Origin: Halictus rubicundus
Lineage: Eukaryota > Arthropoda > Insecta > Hymenoptera > Halictidae
Direction: 5' to 3'
Length of the DNA stretch: 64,000 nucleotides
Assembly (NCBI RefSeq): GCF_050948215.1
Contig: NW_027488929.1
Coordinates: 62,001 to 126,000 of the forward strand
A model generated the notes under the pieces. It was not told the DNA's origin. It did not search any database and worked only from the letters and a program-made list of their open reading frames with translations. Below are positions 1 through 13,344 of the stretch, piece after piece (position 1 is the stretch's first letter; each line of letters begins with the position of its first letter). The position numbers and the translations under genes are program-made.

Positions 1-3000
1 GGATAGAGGATAGGATAGGATAGAGGATGGGATAGGATAGAGGATAGAATAGGATAGAGGATAGGATAGGAAAGAGGATAGGATAGGGTAGAGGATAGGA
101 TAGTATAGTGAATAGCATAGTATACATGATATTAATGGAAAGAGGATAGGATATGATAGAGGATACGATATTATAGACGATAGGATAGGATAGAGGATAG
201 GATAGGTTAGAGGATAGGATAGGATAGTGGATAATATAGGATGGATGATAGGATAGAGGATAGGATAGAGGATAGTATAGAGGATAGTATAGAGGACAGG
301 ATAGAGGATTGGATAGTATAGAGGATATTATAGGATAGAGGATTGGATAGGATAGAGGATAGGATAGAGGATTGGATCGTATAGAGGATATTTTAGGGTA
401 GAGGATAGGATAGGATAGAAGATATTATAGGATAGACGATAGGATAGGAAATAGGATAGGATAGGATAGAGAATAGCATAGTATACATGATATTATTGGA
501 AAGAGGATAGGATATGATAGAGTATACGATATTATAGACGATAGGATAGGATAGAGGATAGGATAGGTTAGAGGATAGGATAGGATAGTGGATAATATAG
601 GATGGATGATAGGATAGAGGATAGGATAGAGGATTGGATAGGATTGAGTATAAGTTAGGATACAGGATATTATAGGATATAGGATAGGATAGGATAGATG
701 ATAGGATACGTTAGAGGATGGGATAGGATAGAGGATACGATAGGATACAGGATAGGATAGGATAGAGGATAGGATAGGACAAACGGTAGGATAGGATAGA
801 AGATAGGATAGGATAGAGGATAGGATAGGATAGAGGATAGGATAGGATAGAGAATAGGATAGGATAGAGGATAGATTATAGGATAGGATTGAGGATTGGA
901 TAGGATACAGGATAGGATGGGATAGAGGATAGGATAGAATAGAGGATAGGATAGGATAGAGGATAGGATAGGATAGAGGATAGGATAGGATAGAGGATAG
1001 GAGAGGATAGAGGATAGGATAGGATAGAGGATAGGATAGGATAGAGGATAGGATAGGATAGAGGATAGGATAGGATAGAGGATTGGATAGCATAGACGAT
1101 AGGATAGGATAGAGGATAGGATAGGATAGAGGATAGGATAGGATAGAGGATAATATAGGATAGAGGATGGGATAGGATAGAGGATAAGATAGGATAGAGG
1201 ATTGGATAGAGGATAGGATAGGATAGAGGATGGGATAGAGGATAGGATAGGATAGAGGATAGGATAGGATACAGGATAGGATAGGATAGAGGATAGGATA
1301 GGGGATTTGATAGGATAGAGGATAGGATAGGATAGGATACAGGATAGGATAGGATAGAGGATAGGATAGGGGATTTGATAGGATAGAGGATAGGATAGGA
1401 TAGAAGATAGGATAGGATAGAGGATAGGATAGGATAGAGGATTGGATAGAGGATAGGATAGGATAGAGGATAGGATAGGGGATTTGATAGGATAGAGGAT
1501 AGGATAGGATAGAAGATAGGATAGGATAGAGGATAGGATAGGATAGAGGATAGGATAGAATAGAGGATAGGATAGGATTGAGGATAGATAATAGGGTAGG
1601 ATAGAGGATTGGATAGGATACAGGATAGGATAGGATAGAGGATAGGATAGGATAGAAGATAGGATAGGATAGAGGATAGGATAGGATAGAGGATAGGATA
1701 GGATAGAGGATTGGATAGAGGATAGGATAGGATAGAGGATATTATAGGATAGAGGATATGATAGGATAGAGGATAGGATAGGATAGAGGATAATATAGGA
1801 TAGAGGATGGGATAGGATAGAGGATAGGATAGGATAGAGGATTGGATACAGGATAGGATAGGTTAGAGGATGGGATAGAGGATAGGATAGGATAGAGTAT
1901 AGGATAGGATACAGGCTAGGATAGGATAGAGGATATGATAGGGGATTTGATAGGATACGGGATAGGATAGGATAGAAGATAGGATAGGATAGAGGATAGG
2001 ATAGGATAGAGGATTGGATAGAGGATAGGATAGGATAGAGGATAGGATAGGGGATTTGATAGGATAGAGGATAGGATAGGATAGAAGATAGGATAGGATA
2101 GAGGATAGGATAGGATAGAGGATAGGATAGAATAGAGGATAGGATAGGATAGAGGATAGGATAGGATAGAGGATAGGATAGGATAGAGGATAGGATAGGA
2201 TAGAGGATAGGATAGGATAGAGGAGAGGATAGGATAGAGGATAGGATAGGATAGAGGATAGGATAGGATAGAGGATAGGATCGGATAGAGGATAGGATAG
2301 AGGATAGGATAGGATAGAGGATAGGATAGGATACAGGATAGGATAGGATAGAGGATAGGATAGGGGATTTGATAGGATAGAGGATAGGATAGGATAGAAG
2401 ATAGGATAGGATAGAGGATAGGATAGGATAGAGGATAGCATAGGATAGAGGATAGGATAGGATAGAGGAATGGATAGGATAGGATAGAGGATAGGATAGG
2501 ATAGAGGATAGGATAGGATAGAGGATAGGATAGGATAGAGGATAGGATAGCATGGAGGATAGGATAGGATAGAGGATAGGATAGGATAGAGGATACGATA
2601 GGATAGAGGATAGGATAGGATAGAGGATACAATAGGATAGAGGATAGGATAGGATAGAGGATAGAATAGGATAGAGGATAGGATAGGAAAGAGGATAGGA
2701 TAGGGTAGAGGATAGGATAGGTTAGAGGATAGGATAGGATAGTGGATAATATAGGATGGATGATAGGATAGAGGATAGTATAGAGGATAGTATAGAGGAC
2801 AGGATAGAGGATTGGATAGTATAGAGGATATTATAGGATAGAGGATTGGATAGGATAGAGGATAGGCTAGAGGATAGTATAGAGGATAGGATAGAGGACA
2901 GGATAGAGGATTGGATCGTATAGAGGATATTTTAGGGTAGAGGATAGGATAGGATAGAAGATATTATAGGATAGACGATAGGATAGGATATAGGATAGGA

Positions 3001-5271
3001 TAGGATAGAGAATAGCATAGTATACATGATATTATTGGAAAGAGGATAGGATATGATAGAGTATACGATATTATAGACGATAGGATAGGATAGAGGATAG
3101 GATAGGTTAGAGGATAGGATAGGATAGTGGATAATATAGGATGGATGATAGGATAAAGGATAGGATAGAGGATTGGTTAGGATTGAGTATAAGTTAGGAT
3201 ACAGGATATTATAGGATATAGGATAGGATAGGATAGATGATAGGATACGTTAGAGGATGGGATAGGATAGAGGATACGATAGGATAGAGGATACGATAGG
3301 ATACAGGATAGGATAGGATAGAGGATAGGATAGGACAAACGGTAGGATAGGATAGACGATAGGATATGCTAGAGGATACGATAGGATAGGATAGGATAGG
3401 GGATAGGATAGGATTCAGGATAGGATGGGGTAGAGGATAGGATAGGATAGAGGATAGGATAGGATAGAGGATAGGATAGGATAGAGGATAGGATAGGATA
3501 GAGGATTGGATAGAGGATAGGATAGGATAGAGGATATTATAGGATAGAGGATATGATAGGATAGAGGAATGGATAGGATAGATGATTGGATAGGATAGAG
3601 GATAGATTATAGGATAGGATTGAAGATTGGATAGGATACAGGATAGGATGGGATAGAGGATAGGATAGGGGATTTGATAGGATAGAGGATAGGATAGGAT
3701 AGAAGATAGGATATTATAGAGGATAGGATAGGATAGAGGATAGGATAGGATAGAGGACAGGATGGTATAGAGGATAGGATAGGATAGAGGATTGGATAGA
3801 GGATAGGATAGGATAGAGGAAATTATAGGATAGAGGATATGATAGGACAGAGGAATGGATAGGATAGAGGATAGAATAGGATAGAGGATAGGATAGGAAA
3901 GAGGTTTGGATAGGGTAAAGGATAGGATAGGATAGAGGATTGGATAGGATAGAGGATAGGATAGGATAGAGGATAGGATAGGATAGAGGATAGAATAGGA
4001 TAGAGGATAGGATAGGAAAGAGGATAGGATAGGGTAGAGGATAGGATAGGATAGAGGATTGGATAGGATAGAGGATAGGATAGGATATATGATATTATAG
4101 GATAGAGGATAGGATAGGATAGACGATAGGATAGGATAGAGGCCAGGATATCATAGGGATACGATAGGATAGAGGATAGGATAGGATAGAGGACAGGATA
4201 GGATAGAGGATAGGATAGGATAGAAAATAGGATACAACAGAGGATAGGATAGGATAGAGGATATTATGGGATACAGGATAGGATAGGATAGAGGATGGGA
4301 TAGGATAGAGGATACATTAGGATAGAGGATAGGATAGGATAGAGGATTGGATAGGATACAGGATTGCATTGAGGATAGGATAGGATAGAGGAAAGGATAG
4401 AGAATAGGATAGAGGATTGGATAGGATAGAGTGTTGGATAGAATAGAGGATATTATAGGATAGAGGATTGGATAGGATAGAGGATAGGATAGAGGATAGT
4501 ATAGAGGATAGGATAGAGGACAGGATAGAGGATTGGATAGTGTAGAGGATATTATAGGATAGAGGATAGGTTAGGATAGAGGATATTATAGGGTAGGGGA
4601 TTGGATAGGATAGAGGATTGGATAGGATAGAGGATAGGATAGAGGATAGTATAGAGGATAGGATAGAGGATAGTATAGAGGATAGGATAGAGGGCAGGAT
4701 AGAGGATTGGATAGTATAGAGGATATTAGAGGATATAGGATAGGATAGGATAGTGGATAGGATAGAGGATAGGATAGTATAGAGGATATTATAGGATAGA
4801 GGATTGGATAGGATAGAGGATTGGATAGGATAGAGGATAGGATAGAGGATAGTATAGAGGATAGGATAGAGGGCAGGATAGAGGATTGGATAGTATAGAG
4901 GATATTAGAGGATATAGGATAGGATAGGATAGTGGATAGGATAGAGGATAGGATAGTATAGAGGATATTATAGGATAGAGGATTGGATAGGATAGAGGAT
5001 TGGATAGGATAGAGGATAGGATAGAGGATAGTATAGAGGATAGGATAGAGGGCAGGATAGAGGATTGGATAGTATAGAGGATATTAGAGGATATAGGATA
5101 GGATAGGATAGTGCATAGGATAGAGGATAGGATAGGATTGAGGATAGGATAGGATAGAGGATAGGATAGAGGATAGGATACGATAGAGCATATTATACGA
5201 TAGAGGATAGGATAAGGATAGAGGATAGGATAGGATAGAGGACAGGATAGGATAGAGGATAGGATAGGATA
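1..5271 (+). repeat. Large satellite duplication, copy 1
   Basis: This segment matches 6740-12010 at a constant offset of 6739 bp with no indel noticed in spot comparison. Differences seen are single substitutions, for example GGTTAGAGG near 1861 against GGATAGAGG near 8600, and GAATGGATAGG near 2469 against GAATGTATAGG near 9208. The match ends at 5271/12010, where GATAGTGGATAGG replaces GATAGAAAATAGG. The copy starts at or before the window edge, so its left limit is unknown. Confidence 0.9.
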
Positions 5272-6739
5272 GTGGATAGGATAGGATAGAGGATAGGATA
5301 GGAAAGAGGATAGGATAGAATAGAGGATAGGATAGGATAGAGGATAGGATAGGATAGAGGATAGGAGAGGATAGAGGATAGGATAGGATAGAGGATAGGA
5401 TAGGATAGAGGATAGGATAGGATAGAGGATAGGATAGGATAGAGGATAGGATAGGATAGAGGATAGGATAGGATAGAGGATCGGATAGGATAGAGGATAG
5501 GATAGGATAGAGGATAGGATAGGATAGAGGATAGGATAGGATAGAGGATTGGATAGAGGATAGGATAGGATAGAGGATAGGATAGGGGATTTGATAGGAT
5601 AGAGGATAGGATAGGATAGAAGATAGGATAGGATAGAGGATAGGATAGGATAGAGGATAGGATAGAATAGAGGATAGGATAGGATAGAGGATAGGATAGG
5701 ATAGAGGATAGGATTGGATAGAGGATAGGAGAGGATAGAGGATAGGATAGGATAGAGGATAGGATAGGATAGAGGAGAGGATAGGATAGAGGATAAGATA
5801 GACGATAGGATAGGATAGAGCATAGGATAGGATAGAGGATTGGATAGGATAGAGGATAGGATAGGATAGAGGATAGGATAGGATAGAGGATAGGATAGGA
5901 TAGAGGATAGGATAGGATAGAGGATTGGATAGCATAGACGATAGGATAGGATAGAGGATAGGATAGGATAGAGGATAGGATAGGATAGAGGATAATATAG
6001 GATAGAGGATGGGATTGGATAGAGGATAGGATAGGATAGAGGATTGGATAGAGGATAGGATAGGATAGAGGATGGGATAGAGGATAGGATAGGATAGAGG
6101 ATAGGATAGTATACAGGATAGGATAGGATAGAGGATAGGATAGGGGATTTGATAGGATAGAGGATAGGATAGGATAGAAGATAGGATAGGATAGAGGATA
6201 GGATAGGATAGAGGATTGGATAGAGGAAAGGATACGATAGAGGATAGGATAGGGGATTTGATAGGATAGAGGATAGGATAGGATAGAAGATAGGATAGGA
6301 TAGAGGATAGGATAGGATAGAGGATAGGATAGAATAGAGGATAGGATAGGATAGAGGATAGGATAGGATAGAGGATAGGATAGGAGAGAGGATAGGATAG
6401 GATAGAGGATAGGATAGGATAGAGGATAGGATAGGATAGAGGATAGGATAGGATACAGGATAGGATAGGATAGAGGATAGGATAGGGGATTTGATAGGAT
6501 AGAGGATAGGATAGGATAGAAGATAGGATAGGATAGAGGATAGGATAGGATAGAGGATAGCATAGGATAGAGGATAGGATAGGATAGAGGATAGGATAGG
6601 ATAGGATAGAGGATAGGATAGGATAGAGGATAGGATAGGATAGAGGATAGGATAGGATAGAGGATAGGATAGGATAGAGGATAGGATAGCATAGAGGATA
6701 GGATAGGATAGAGGATAGGATAGGATAGAGGATAGGATA
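5272..6739 (+). repeat. Homogeneous satellite spacer between the two large duplicate copies
   Basis: This stretch is rich in canonical 17-bp units with scattered GGGGATTTGATAGG variants near 5584, 6144, 6251 and 6482. It completes the first 6739-bp period but has no equivalent after copy 2, which continues into different satellite at 12011. The segment from about 5881 is paralogous to the flanks of the truncated retrotransposon at 13126 and carries an empty version of that target site at 5912-5925. Confidence 0.8.
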
Positions 6740-9700
6740 GGATAGAGGATAGGATAGGATAGAGGATGGGATAGGATAGAGGATAGAATAGGATAGAGGA
6801 TAGGATAGGAAAGAGGATAGGATAGGGTAGAGGATAGGATAGTATAGTGAATAGCATAGTATACATGATATTAATGGAAAGAGGATAGGATATGATAGAG
6901 GATACGATATTATAGACGATAGGATAGGATAGAGGATAGGATAGGTTAGAGGATAGGATAGGATAGTGGATAATATAGGATGGATGATAGGATAGAGGAT
7001 AGGATAGAGGATAGTATAGAGGATAGTATAGAGGACAGGATAGAGGATTGGATAGTATAGAGGATATTATAGGATAGAGGATTGGATAGGATAGAGGATA
7101 GGATAGAGGATTGGATCGTATAGAGGATATTTTAGGGTAGAGGATAGGATAGGATAGAAGATATTATAGGATAGACGATAGGATAGGAAATAGGATAGGA
7201 TAGGATAGAGAATAGCATAGTATACATGATATTATTGGAAAGAGGATAGGATATGATAGAGTATACGATATTATAGACGATAGGATAGGATAGAGGATAG
7301 GATAGGTTAGAGGATAGGATAGGATAGTGGATAATATAGGATGGATGATAGGATAGAGGATAGGATAGAGGATTGGATAGGATTGAGTATAAGTTAGGAT
7401 ACAGGATATTATAGGATATAGGATAGGATAGGATAGATGATAGGATACGTTAGAGGATGGGATAGGATAGAGGATACGATAGGATACAGGATAGGATAGG
7501 ATAGAGGATAGGATAGGACAAACGGTAGGATAGGATAGAAGATAGGATAGGATAGAGGATAGGATAGGATAGAGGATAGGATAGGATAGAGAATAGGATA
7601 GGATAGAGGATAGATTATAGGATAGGATTGAGGATTGGATAGGATACAGGATAGGATGGGATAGAGGATAGGATAGAATAGAGGATAGGATAGGATAGAG
7701 GATAGGATAGGATAGAGGATAGGATAGGATAGAGGATAGGAGAGGATAGAGGATAGGATAGGATAGAGGATAGGATAGGATAGAGGATAGGATAGGATAG
7801 AGGATAGGATAGGATAGAGGATTGGATAGCATAGACGATAGGATAGGATAGAGGATAGGATAGGATAGAGGATAGGATAGGATAGAGGATAATATAGGAT
7901 AGAGGATGGGATAGGATAGAGGATAAGATAGGATAGAGGATTGGATAGAGGATAGGATAGGATAGAGGATGGGATAGAGGATAGGATAGGATAGAGGATA
8001 GGATAGGATACAGGATAGGATAGGATAGAGGATAGGATAGGGGATTTGATAGGATAGAGGATAGGATAGGATAGGATACAGGATAGGATAGGATAGAGGA
8101 TAGGATAGGGGATTTGATAGGATAGAGGATAGGATAGGATAGAAGATAGGATAGGATAGAGGATAGGATAGGATAGAGGATTGGATAGAGGATAGGATAG
8201 GATAGAGGATAGGATAGGGGATTTGATAGGATAGAGGATAGGATAGGATAGAAGATAGGATAGGATAGAGGATAGGATAGGATAGAGGATAGGATAGAAT
8301 AGAGGATAGGATAGGATTGAGGATAGATAATAGGGTAGGATAGAGGATTGGATAGGATACAGGATAGGATAGGATAGAGGATAGGATAGGATAGAAGATA
8401 GGATAGGATAGAGGATAGGATAGGATAGAGGATAGGATAGGATAGAGGATTGGATAGAGGATAGGATAGGATAGAGGATATTATAGGATAGAGGATATGA
8501 TAGGATAGAGGATAGGATAGGATAGAGGATAATATAGGATAGAGGATGGGATAGGATAGAGGATAGGATAGGATAGAGGATTGGATACAGGATAGGATAG
8601 GATAGAGGATGGGATAGAGGATAGGATAGGATAGAGTATAGGATAGGATACAGGCTAGGATAGGATAGAGGATATGATAGGGGATTTGATAGGATACGGG
8701 ATAGGATAGGATAGAAGATAGGATAGGATAGAGGATAGGATAGGATAGAGGATTGGATAGAGGATAGGATAGGATAGAGGATAGGATAGGGGATTTGATA
8801 GGATAGAGGATAGGATAGGATAGAAGATAGGATAGGATAGAGGATAGGATAGGATAGAGGATAGGATAGAATAGAGGATAGGATAGGATAGAGGATAGGA
8901 TAGGATAGAGGATAGGATAGGATAGAGGATAGGATAGGATAGAGGATAGGATAGGATAGAGGAGAGGATAGGATAGAGGATAGGATAGGATAGAGGATAG
9001 GATAGGATAGAGGATAGGATCGGATAGAGGATAGGATAGAGGATAGGATAGGATAGAGGATAGGATAGGATACAGGATAGGATAGGATAGAGGATAGGAT
9101 AGGGGATTTGATAGGATAGAGGATAGGATAGGATAGAAGATAGGATAGGATAGAGGATAGGATAGGATAGAGGATAGCATAGGATAGAGGATAGGATAGG
9201 ATAGAGGAATGTATAGGATAGGATAGAGGATAGGATAGGATAGAGGATAGGATAGGATAGAGGATAGGATAGGATAGAGGATAGGATAGCATGGAGGATA
9301 GGATAGGATAGAGGATAGGATAGGATAGATGATACGATAGGATAGAGGATAGGATAGGATAGAGGATACAATAGGATAGAGGATAGGATAGGATAGAGGA
9401 TAGAATAGGATAGAGGATAGGATAGGAAAGAGGATAGGATAGGGTAGAGGATAGGATAGGTTAGAGGATAGGATAGGATAGTGGATAATATAGGATGGAT
9501 GATAGGATAGAGGATAGTATAGAGGATAGTATAGAGGACAGGATAGAGGATTGGATAGTATAGAGGATATTATAGGATAGAGGATTGGATAGGATAGAGG
9601 ATAGGCTAGAGGATAGTATAGAGGATAGGATAGAGGACAGGATAGAGGATTGGATCGTATAGAGGATATTTTAGGGTAGAGGATAGGATAGGATAGAAGA

Positions 9701-12010
9701 TATTATAGGATAGACGATAGGATAGGATATAGGATAGGATAGGATAGAGAATAGCATAGTATACATGATATTATTGGAAAGAGGATAGGATATGATAGAG
9801 TATACGATATTATAGACGATAGGATAGGATAGAGGATAGGATAGGTTAGAGGATAGGATAGGATAGTGGATAATATAGGATGGATGATAGGATAAAGGAT
9901 AGGATAGAGGATTGGTTAGGATTGAGTATAAGTTAGGATACAGGATATTATAGGATATAGGATAGGATAGGATAGATGATAGGATACGTTAGAGGATGGG
10001 ATAGGATAGAGGATACGATAGGATAGAGGATACGATAGGATACAGGATAGGATAGGATAGAGGATAGGATAGGACAAACGGTAGGATAGGATAGACGATA
10101 GGATATGCTAGAGGATACGATAGGATAGGATAGGATAGGGGATAGGATAGGATTCAGGATAGGATGGGGTAGAGGATAGGATAGGATAGAGGATAGGATA
10201 GGATAGAGGATAGGATAGGATAGAGGATAGGATAGGATAGAGGATTGGATAGAGGATAGGATAGGATAGAGGATATTATAGGATAGAGGATATGATAGGA
10301 TAGAGGAATGGATAGGATAGATGATTGGATAGGATAGAGGATAGATTATAGGATAGGATTGAAGATTGGATAGGATACAGGATAGGATGGGATAGAGGAT
10401 AGGATAGGGGATTTGATAGGATAGAGGATAGGATAGGATAGAAGATAGGATATTATAGAGGATAGGATAGGATAGAGGATAGGATAGGATAGAGGACAGG
10501 ATGGTATAGAGGATAGGATAGGATAGAGGATTGGATAGAGGATAGGATAGGATAGAGGAAATTATAGGATAGAGGATATGATAGGACAGAGGAATGGATA
10601 GGATAGAGGATAGAATAGGATAGAGGATAGGATAGGAAAGAGGTTTGGATAGGGTAAAGGATAGGATAGGATAGAGGATTGGATAGGATAGAGGATAGGA
10701 TAGGATAGAGGATAGGATAGGATAGAGGATAGAATAGGATAGAGGATAGGATAGGAAAGAGGATAGGATAGGGTAGAGGATAGGATAGGATAGAGGATTG
10801 GATAGGATAGAGGATAGGATAGGATATATGATATTATAGGATAGAGGATAGGATAGGATAGACGATAGGATAGGATAGAGGCCAGGATATCATAGGGATA
10901 CGATAGGATAGAGGATAGGATAGGATAGAGGACAGGATAGGATAGAGGATAGGATAGGATAGAAAATAGGATACAACAGAGGATAGGATAGGATAGAGGA
11001 TATTATGGGATACAGGATAGGATAGGATAGAGGATGGGATAGGATAGAGGATACATTAGGATAGAGGATAGGATAGGATAGAGGATTGGATAGGATACAG
11101 GATTGCATTGAGGATAGGATAGGATAGAGGAAAGGATAGAGAATAGGATAGAGGATTGGATAGGATAGAGTGTTGGATAGAATAGAGGATATTATAGGAT
11201 AGAGGATTGGATAGGATAGAGGATAGGATAGAGGATAGTATAGAGGATAGGATAGAGGACAGGATAGAGGATTGGATAGTGTAGAGGATATTATAGGATA
11301 GAGGATAGGTTAGGATAGAGGATATTATAGGGTAGGGGATTGGATAGGATAGAGGATTGGATAGGATAGAGGATAGGATAGAGGATAGTATAGAGGATAG
11401 GATAGAGGATAGTATAGAGGATAGGATAGAGGGCAGGATAGAGGATTGGATAGTATAGAGGATATTAGAGGATATAGGATAGGATAGGATAGTGGATAGG
11501 ATAGAGGATAGGATAGTATAGAGGATATTATAGGATAGAGGATTGGATAGGATAGAGGATTGGATAGGATAGAGGATAGGATAGAGGATAGTATAGAGGA
11601 TAGGATAGAGGGCAGGATAGAGGATTGGATAGTATAGAGGATATTAGAGGATATAGGATAGGATAGGATAGTGGATAGGATAGAGGATAGGATAGTATAG
11701 AGGATATTATAGGATAGAGGATTGGATAGGATAGAGGATTGGATAGGATAGAGGATAGGATAGAGGATAGTATAGAGGATAGGATAGAGGGCAGGATAGA
11801 GGATTGGATAGTATAGAGGATATTAGAGGATATAGGATAGGATAGGATAGTGGATAGGATAGAGGATAGGATAGGATTGAGGATAGGATAGGATAGAGGA
11901 TAGGATAGAGGATAGGATACGATAGAGCATATTATACGATAGAGGATAGGATAAGGATAGAGGATAGGATAGGATAGAGGACAGGATAGGATAGAGGATA
12001 GGATAGGATA
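6740..12010 (+). repeat. Large satellite duplication, copy 2
   Basis: Near-identical tandem copy of 1-5271, offset 6739 bp. The high identity in a sequence class that diverges easily implies a recent segmental exchange, or an assembly duplication. The offset is not a whole number of 17-bp units (396 units plus 7 bp). Confidence 0.9.
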
Positions 12011-13111
12011 GAAAATAGGATAGGACAGAGGATACGATAGGATAGAGTATAGGATAGGATAGAGGATATTATAGGATGTAGGATACGATAGGATAGAGGA
12101 CAGGATAGGATAGAGGATAGGATAGGATAGAAAATAGGATACAACAGAGGATAGGATAGGATAGAGGATATTATAGGATAGATGATAGGATAGGATAGGA
12201 TAGAGGATAGGATAGGATAGGACAGAGAATACGGTAGGATAGAGGTTAGGATAGGTTAGAGGATACGATAGTGGATTGGATAGGATATAGGATAGTATAG
12301 GACAGAGGATTCGATAGGATAGAGTATAGGATAGGATAGAGGATATTACACGATAGGGGATTGGATAGTATAGAGGATATTATAGGATAGAGGAGAGGAT
12401 AGGATAGAGCATAGGATAGAGGATAGAATAGAGGATTGGATAGGATAGAAGATATTATAGGATAGACGATAGGATAGGATAGACGATAGGATAGGATAGA
12501 GGATTGGATAGGATAGAGGATATTATAGGATGGAGGATAGGATAGGGGATTGGATGGGATAGAGGATAGGATAGAGGTTAGGATAGAGGATTTTATAGAA
12601 TAGAGGATAGGATACTATAGAGGATTGGATAGGATGGAGGATATTATAGGATAGAGGATGGGATAAGATTGAGGATAGGATAGGGGATATTGTAGGGTAG
12701 ACGATAGGATAGGATAGAGAATATGATAGGATAGAGGATACGATAGGATAGAGGATAGAATAGGATAGAGGATAGGATAGGATAGAGGATAGGATAGGAT
12801 AGAGGATAGGATAGGATTGAGGTTAGGATAGCATAGAGGATAGGATAGGATAGAGGATAGGCTAAGATAGAGGATAGTATAGGATAGAGGATAGGATAGG
12901 ATAGAGGACAGGATAGGATAGAGTATAGGATAGAGGACTGGATAGGATAGAGGATATTATAGGATAGACGATAGGATAGGATAGAGGATACGATAGGATA
13001 GATGATATTATAGGATAGAGGATATTCTAGGATAGAGGATAGGATAGGATAGAGGATAGGATAAGGTTGAGGATAGGACAGGATTGAGGATAGGATAGGA
13101 TAGAGGATAGG
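12011..13111 (+). repeat. Diverged satellite before the truncated retrotransposon
   Basis: Degenerate 17-bp satellite with many ATT, ACG and TTAG variants. The stretch around 12600-12770 (GGATATTATAGG, then GATAAGATTGAGG, then GGGGATATTGTAGGG) is paralogous to the right flank of the full-length element from 21604. It holds an unoccupied, slightly diverged version of that insertion site at 12622-12635. No gene is present. Confidence 0.85.
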
Positions 13112-13125
13112 ATAGGATAGAGGAT
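13112..13125 (+). repeat. Target site duplication, left copy, truncated element
   Basis: ATAGGATAGAGGAT directly precedes the GC-rich insert and is repeated exactly at 13331-13344 after the poly(A). Because the target is itself repetitive, the length was checked against empty paralogous sites at 1070-1083, 5912-5925 and 7809-7822, where the same 14 bp occurs once and runs straight into TGGATAGCATAGACG. Confidence 0.8.
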
Positions 13126-13330
13126 GGCGGGGGCACACCGGATTGACATGCGCGCGCAGAGCACGGGGGCCCCCAGGAGTCTAGGGACGGACGGGGTGGA
13201 GTTAGTGGGTATACTCGGCGTTGCACCAACCAGCCGAGGAGTCCCACATAACACGGACCACCCCCCCCCCCCGGGAGGGTTCGGGTATCCGTAACGAGAT
13301 TACCTCCTCGAAAAAAAAAAAAAAAAAAAA
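13126..13330 (+). mobile_element. 5'-truncated R1-like non-LTR retrotransposon 3' end with poly(A)
   Basis: This 205-bp GC-rich block starts and stops abruptly in the satellite and ends in about 20 A at 13311-13330. It has no coding capacity that I can support, so it is only a 3'-UTR fragment, as expected when target-primed reverse transcription aborts early. Its last 130 bp can be aligned by eye with the 3' end of the full-length element: TTAGTGGGTA, a stem-loop, TCCCACATAA, a C-rich segment, GGGTAT or GGGGTAT, CCTC, then poly(A). Sequence outside these anchors differs strongly, so it comes from a related but distinct family. A run of 14 C lies at 13259-13272. It has the same orientation as the full-length element and a 14-bp duplication on each side. 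Confidence 0.88.
13205..13247 (+). other. 3'-UTR stem-loop of the truncated element
   Basis: The outer arms GTGGG (13205-13209) and CCCAC (13243-13247) enclose inner arms CTCGGC (13214-13219) and GCCGAG (13233-13238). The full-length element has the same outer arms around a different, still paired inner stem at 21468-21510. It is probably the RNA structure that RT or ORF1 protein binds before priming. This is inferred from the conserved architecture and from known 3'-UTR requirements of R1-clade elements. Confidence 0.65.
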
Positions 13331-13344
13331 ATAGGATAGAGGAT
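13331..13344 (+). repeat. Target site duplication, right copy, truncated element
   Basis: ATAGGATAGAGGAT, identical to 13112-13125. The first A could be counted with the poly(A) tail; the empty paralogous sites support 14 bp. Confidence 0.78.

Larger units (their letters stand above)
1..13125 (+). repeat. 17-bp GGATA-type satellite, first block
   Basis: Head-to-tail tandem satellite with core unit GAGGATAGGATAGGATA. The + strand is almost free of C, and no orientation switch is seen. Many units are variants, for example GGATATTATAGG, GGATTGGATAGG, GGGGATTTGATAGG and GACAAACGGTAG, and these variants recur in the same order, marking higher-order repeats. There is no host gene here. Minus-strand open frames of up to 627 codons (for example 670-2553 and 7409-9292) arise because the C-rich strand lacks stop codons. 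Function is unknown; a heterochromatic or subtelomeric array is an inference only. Confidence 0.95.

Noticed and set aside
425..13254. Minus-strand open frames of 60-627 codons across the first satellite block
   Set aside because: They are products of a stop-free C-rich 17-mer that reads the same peptide in all three frames. Starts occur only where a point change creates CAT on the + strand, and ends occur at random changes.
13008..13254. Minus-strand frames crossing the truncated element
   Set aside because: They join satellite to antisense 3'-UTR sequence and so cannot be a real protein.
13259..13272. C-run as an assembly gap or adaptor
   Set aside because: It lies inside a coherent 3' UTR that aligns on both sides with the full-length element's 3' end, so it is part of the insert, though its exact length may be unreliable.
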